Origin: Paracoccaceae bacterium
GTDB taxonomy: Bacteria > Pseudomonadota > Alphaproteobacteria > Rhodobacterales > Rhodobacteraceae
DNA length: 8,528 bases
Assembly: GCA_015487335.1 (NCBI GenBank)
Contig: WFPZ01000137.1
Span: 1 to 8,528, forward strand
Direction of reading: 5' to 3'
This document shows, in pieces, positions 6,329 to 8,528 of the stretch. Under the pieces are notes generated by a model. The model did no database searches. It saw only the letters and a list, made by a program, of their open reading frames with translations, and was not told the origin of the DNA. Numbering within the stretch: position 1 is the stretch's first letter; every line of letters starts with the position of its first letter. Made by a program: the position numbers and the translations under genes.

Positions 6329-7279
6329 ATGGGAGAATCGGGAAAAGGCGTTCTGGCCATGATCGCGGCCTGCGTGATCTGGGGGCTGTCGCCGCTTTAC
6401 TACAAGCTGCTGGCCGATGTGCCGCCGCTGGAGGTGCTCAGCCACCGCACCCTGTGGTCGCTGGCGTTCTTCGGTCTGGTGCTGCTGGTCCGGCGCAGGC
6501 TGGGCGAGGTTTTCGTGCTGCTGCGCCGAGCAAGGGGGCTGGCGCTGGTGACGCTGGCGGCGGTGATGATCTCGGCCAACTGGTTCTTCTACATCTGGGC
6601 GATCCAGATCGGGCGGACCGTCGAGGCCAGCCTGGGCTACTACATGTTTCCGCTGGTGGCGGTGATGCTGGGGGTGGTGGCCTTCGCCGAGCGGCTCTCG
6701 CGGTGGCGCAAGCTGGCCGTGGCCATGGCGGCGCTCGCGGTCGTGCTGCTGAGCTGGGGGCTGGGCGCGGCGCCGTGGATCTCGCTGATCCTGGCCGGGA
6801 CCTTCGGCCTCTACGGGCTGCTCAAGAAGCAAAGCGGCGCCGGGCCGGTGGTGTCGGTGAGTGCCGAGGTGCTGGTGCTGGCGCCGCTGGCCGTGGTGTG
6901 GCTGTGGGGGGTGCATGCGGCCGGCTGGACGGGCATGGCCGGGCGCGAGGGGGAGGGGGCGGTGTTCCTTCGCGATGCCGCCGGCAGCCTTCTGCTGGTC
7001 TTTTCCGGCCCGATGACGGCCGGCCCGCTGATCCTGTTCTCCTACGCCTCGCGGCGGATCACCATGGCGACGCTGGGGCTGGTGCAGTATCTCAACCCCA
7101 CGCTGCAGTTTCTATGCGCCGTGGTGATCTTCGGCGAACCCTTCACCGGCTGGCACGGGCTGGCCTTCGCCCTGATCTGGGCGGCACTGGCCATCTATTC
7201 CGCCGATGCGTTCCGTCAGGAAAAGGCGGCGCGCAGGGCGAAGACGAGGGAATCGGCATCCTTCACCAACGTGATGTAG
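6329..7279 (+). CDS. rarD: EamA-family transporter RarD
   Basis: A 316-residue inner-membrane protein of the drug/metabolite transporter superfamily, expected to have ten membrane helices as two EamA repeats. E. coli RarD is linked to chloramphenicol sensitivity, and its natural substrate is not established; relatives include amino acid and metabolite exporters. RarD signatures seen are IWGLSPLYYK at residues 17-26, SHRTLWS (38-44), ANWFFYIWAI (83-92), EASLGYYMFPL (99-109), LLKKQS (164-169), GPMTAGPLILFSYASR (227-242), QYLNPTLQFL (253-262) and FGEPF (268-272). Long hydrophobic stretches alternate with Arg/Lys-rich loops such as LVRRRLG and SRWRK, consistent with inside-positive topology. The ATG at 6329 is preceded by GGAG at 6320-6323 with 5 nt spacing and begins at the first helix, so the longer in-frame start at 6089 is rejected. 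Residues 297-316, a charged cytoplasmic tail, lie wholly within the stretch that is antisense to the 3' end of the LOG gene. It is divergent from tnaA. Confidence 0.92.
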   Translation: MGESGKGVLAMIAACVIWGLSPLYYKLLADVPPLEVLSHRTLWSLAFFGLVLLVRRRLGEVFVLLRRARGLALVTLAAVMISANWFFYIWAIQIGRTVEASLGYYMFPLVAVMLGVVAFAERLSRWRKLAVAMAALAVVLLSWGLGAAPWISLILAGTFGLYGLLKKQSGAGPVVSVSAEVLVLAPLAVVWLWGVHAAGWTGMAGREGEGAVFLRDAAGSLLLVFSGPMTAGPLILFSYASRRITMATLGLVQYLNPTLQFLCAVVIFGEPFTGWHGLAFALIWAALAIYSADAFRQEKAARRAKTRESASFTNVM

Positions 7280-7779
7280 CCGCGCAGGCTGGCATCGGCG
7301 AATCCCTGGGCGATCACGTGGTCGAGAAGCGCCACCAGCGGCTGCCAGTAGCCCTCGGTGTCGAGCAGCAGGATCGGCTTGTCATGCAGCCCCAGCTGGC
7401 GCCAGGTGAGCACCTCGAAGAACTCGTCCAGCGAACCCGCGCCGCCGGGCAGCACCACGATGGCGTCGGAGTTCATGTACATCACCTTCTTGCGCTCGTG
7501 CATGTCCTCGGTGACGATGAACCGCCCCGGAGCGCGGCTTCCCCTTTCCCTCTCCAGCAGGTGGACAGGGATCACCCCCAGGGTTTCGGCCCCGGCCTCC
7601 TGGGCGGCATGGGCCACCGCGCCCATCAGCCCGATGTCGCCCGCCCCGTAGACCAGACGCCAGCCCTCGGCGGCGATCAGCTCGCCCAGCCGGGCGGCCT
7701 CGCGCGCATAGGCCGGGCTGGCCCCCTCGCGCGAGCCGCAAAAGACACAGATGGAATGTTTGGAGTTGCCGACGGGCAT
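7216..7779 (-). CDS. LOG-family protein (TIGR00730 type)
   Basis: A 187-residue soluble protein of the LOG family, whose studied members are cytokinin riboside 5'-monophosphate phosphoribohydrolases; they release a base from its nucleotide. The Rossmann-like fold is marked by SICVFCGSREG (9-19), RLVYGAGDIGLMGAVA (41-56), IPVHLLERE (70-78), the motif MHERKKVM (93-100) and PGGAGSLDEFFE (111-122), followed by LTWRQLGLHDKPI. R96 and E119 correspond to the catalytic Arg and Glu of the family. The consensus PGGxGTxxE reads PGGAGSLDE here, with Ser for Thr, a conservative change. Length is typical. Family members have often been called lysine decarboxylases in error. The true substrate in this bacterium is unknown and may be housekeeping nucleotide salvage. 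The ATG at 7779 begins just before the first strand; an AGGGA sits 11 nt upstream, a rather long spacing. The last 64 bp are antisense to the end of rarD, and the gene is divergent from the membrane protein gene at 7870. Confidence 0.92.
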   Translation of the reverse strand: MPVGNSKHSICVFCGSREGASPAYAREAARLGELIAAEGWRLVYGAGDIGLMGAVAHAAQEAGAETLGVIPVHLLERERGSRAPGRFIVTEDMHERKKVMYMNSDAIVVLPGGAGSLDEFFEVLTWRQLGLHDKPILLLDTEGYWQPLVALLDHVIAQGFADASLRGYITLVKDADSLVFALRAAFS

Positions 7780-7796
7780 GTTTTCGCGGTTCCCTT

Positions 7797-7825
7797 TTGA
7801 CCCCTGATAGCGGTATTGATATGGT
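7797..7825 (+). promoter_or_regulatory. Candidate promoter of the LysM-type gene
   Basis: TTGACC (7797-7802, five of six matches to the -35 consensus) is followed after exactly 17 nt by TATGGT (7820-7825, four of six matches to TATAAT). Transcription would begin near 7832, giving a leader of about 38 nt before the ATG at 7870. It interleaves with a candidate promoter on the other strand. Read by eye only. Confidence 0.4.
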
Positions 7826-7832
7826 CGCTCAA
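7804..7832 (-). promoter_or_regulatory. Candidate promoter of the LOG-family gene
   Basis: On the minus strand TTGAGC (complement of 7827-7832) is followed after 17 nt by TATCAG (complement of 7804-7809); each hexamer matches at least four of six consensus bases. The start would be near 7797, leaving about 18 nt of leader before the ATG at 7779. It shares most of its length with the plus-strand candidate, so the two may compete. Confidence 0.35.
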
Positions 7833-7869
7833 GCGCCTCCCGGGAGAGGGGCGCCCTGGGGAATGTGGT

Positions 7870-8528
7870 ATGACAGGCTGGTCTTCATTGGGCACTGGCA
7901 AAAAGGTACTTGCCGGGGTCGCCGCCGCGGTGGCTCTGGGGCTGGTGGCAGGCGTCGGGTTCGAGGTCCTGCGCCCGGGCGCGGGGTTCGAGGGGCCGCC
8001 GCCCCCGGTGCCGCAGGTGGAGGTCGAACCGCCGGCCCGGGCCGGGGCGGAGGAAGAGGCGCAGGGGGGCCAGGCCGTGGCGCCGCCCTCGGGCGCCGCG
8101 CCCGTCTCCGAACCGCAGCAGCAGGCGGCAGGAACGCAAGAGCCGCAGGCGCAGCCCGACGACGCCGCGCAGCCCAGGCCGGCAGAAGAATCACAGCCGC
8201 AAGCCGCAGCGCAACAGCAGGCCCGTGCCGAGGCCCCCGCTACCGCCGCGCTGCCCGGGCCCGAAGCCCCGGTTTTCGATCTGGTGCGCGTCGACGCCGA
8301 GGGCAACGCGCTGATCGCCGGCCGGGGTGAGCCGCTGGCGACTGTGGAAATCTATCTCGACGATGCGTTGCTGAGCGAGGCCGAGGTGGCCCGCGACGGC
8401 ACCTTCGTGTCGATGGCCCTGGTCGAGCCGTCGGAGCAGCCCCGCATCATGCGCCTGGTGCTGCGCCCCGAAGAGGGCGAGCGGGTCGAATCGGCGCAGA
8501 CGGTGATCATCGCCCCCGTCGTCCCGCC
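7870..8528 (+). CDS. Membrane-anchored LysM-type protein (3' end missing)
   Basis: An open frame of 219 codons runs from the ATG at 7870 to the window edge without a stop. GGGGAA at 7858-7863 is a fair Shine-Dalgarno sequence with 6 nt spacing. Residues 1-10 (MTGWSSLGTG) and KK at 11-12 precede one hydrophobic segment (13-31), an uncleaved signal anchor with the bulk probably periplasmic. Residues 36-133 are a low-complexity linker rich in Pro, Ala, Gln and Glu with almost no aromatic residues. From 134 a folded domain appears: FDLVRVDAEGNALIAGRG, then VEIYLDDALLSEAEV, GTFVSMALVEPSEQPRIM and ESAQTVIIAPV, an Ig-like beta pattern. This order matches rhodobacterial proteins annotated as LysM peptidoglycan-binding proteins, in which LysM comes last; that part would lie outside the window, so cell-wall binding is inferred. 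A broken gene cannot be ruled out without the 3' end. It is divergent from the LOG-family gene. Confidence 0.8.
   Translation, partial: MTGWSSLGTGKKVLAGVAAAVALGLVAGVGFEVLRPGAGFEGPPPPVPQVEVEPPARAGAEEEAQGGQAVAPPSGAAPVSEPQQQAAGTQEPQAQPDDAAQPRPAEESQPQAAAQQQARAEAPATAALPGPEAPVFDLVRVDAEGNALIAGRGEPLATVEIYLDDALLSEAEVARDGTFVSMALVEPSEQPRIMRLVLRPEEGERVESAQTVIIAPVVP

Noticed and set aside
5857..7800. A 647-codon plus-strand frame over tnaA, rarD and the LOG gene
   Set aside because: It crosses three well-supported genes in other frames or strands and shows no recognisable domain. It is a high-GC artefact.

Overview
The window is about 70% G+C (estimated by eye) with strong G/C preference at third codon positions. 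Gene content (heterotetrameric sarcosine oxidase, alphaproteobacterial-type Fe superoxide dismutase, RarD, a LOG-family protein with a GAG in its glycine loop, and a LysM-class membrane protein) points to an alphaproteobacterium, most likely of the Rhodobacterales (Rhodobacteraceae/Paracoccaceae). This placement is inference from protein style; no marker gene is present.

Layout. (1) Bases 1-3847, plus strand: the 3' part of a sarcosine oxidase operon, soxD (5' end cut off), soxA and soxG, with overlapping stop and start codons. The beta subunit is expected just upstream of the window. The complex oxidatively demethylates sarcosine to glycine, yielding methylene-tetrahydrofolate and H2O2. (2) Bases 3965-4567, plus: an iron-type superoxide dismutase as a separate unit after a 117 bp gap. 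(3) Bases 4595-4630: a perfect 12 bp inverted repeat with flanking A/T, a good bidirectional terminator between the convergent SOD and tryptophanase genes. (4) Bases 4644-6014, minus: a tryptophanase, with tryptophanase-type residues at each position that separates it from tyrosine phenol-lyase. A hairpin covers its ribosome binding region. (5) Bases 6015-6329: a 315 bp divergent intergenic region without a supported gene. (6) Bases 6329-7279, plus: a RarD/EamA-family transporter. (7) Bases 7216-7779, minus: a LOG-family phosphoribohydrolase-like protein whose 3' end overlaps the rarD 3' end by 64 bp, tail to tail. (8) Bases 7870-8528, plus: the first 219 codons of a membrane-anchored protein with a long Pro/Ala/Gln/Glu-rich linker and an Ig-like beta domain, probably a LysM protein that continues beyond the window. 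A 90 bp gap with two interleaved candidate promoters separates it from the LOG gene.

How the genes relate: the sox genes form one complex. The rest looks like ordinary chromosomal neighbourhood, not one pathway. I see no convincing new system, mobile element, RNA gene or CRISPR array. The most notable points are the clear tryptophanase in this genomic context, the hairpin over its ribosome binding site, its divergent pairing with a RarD-type exporter, and the rarD/LOG antisense overlap.
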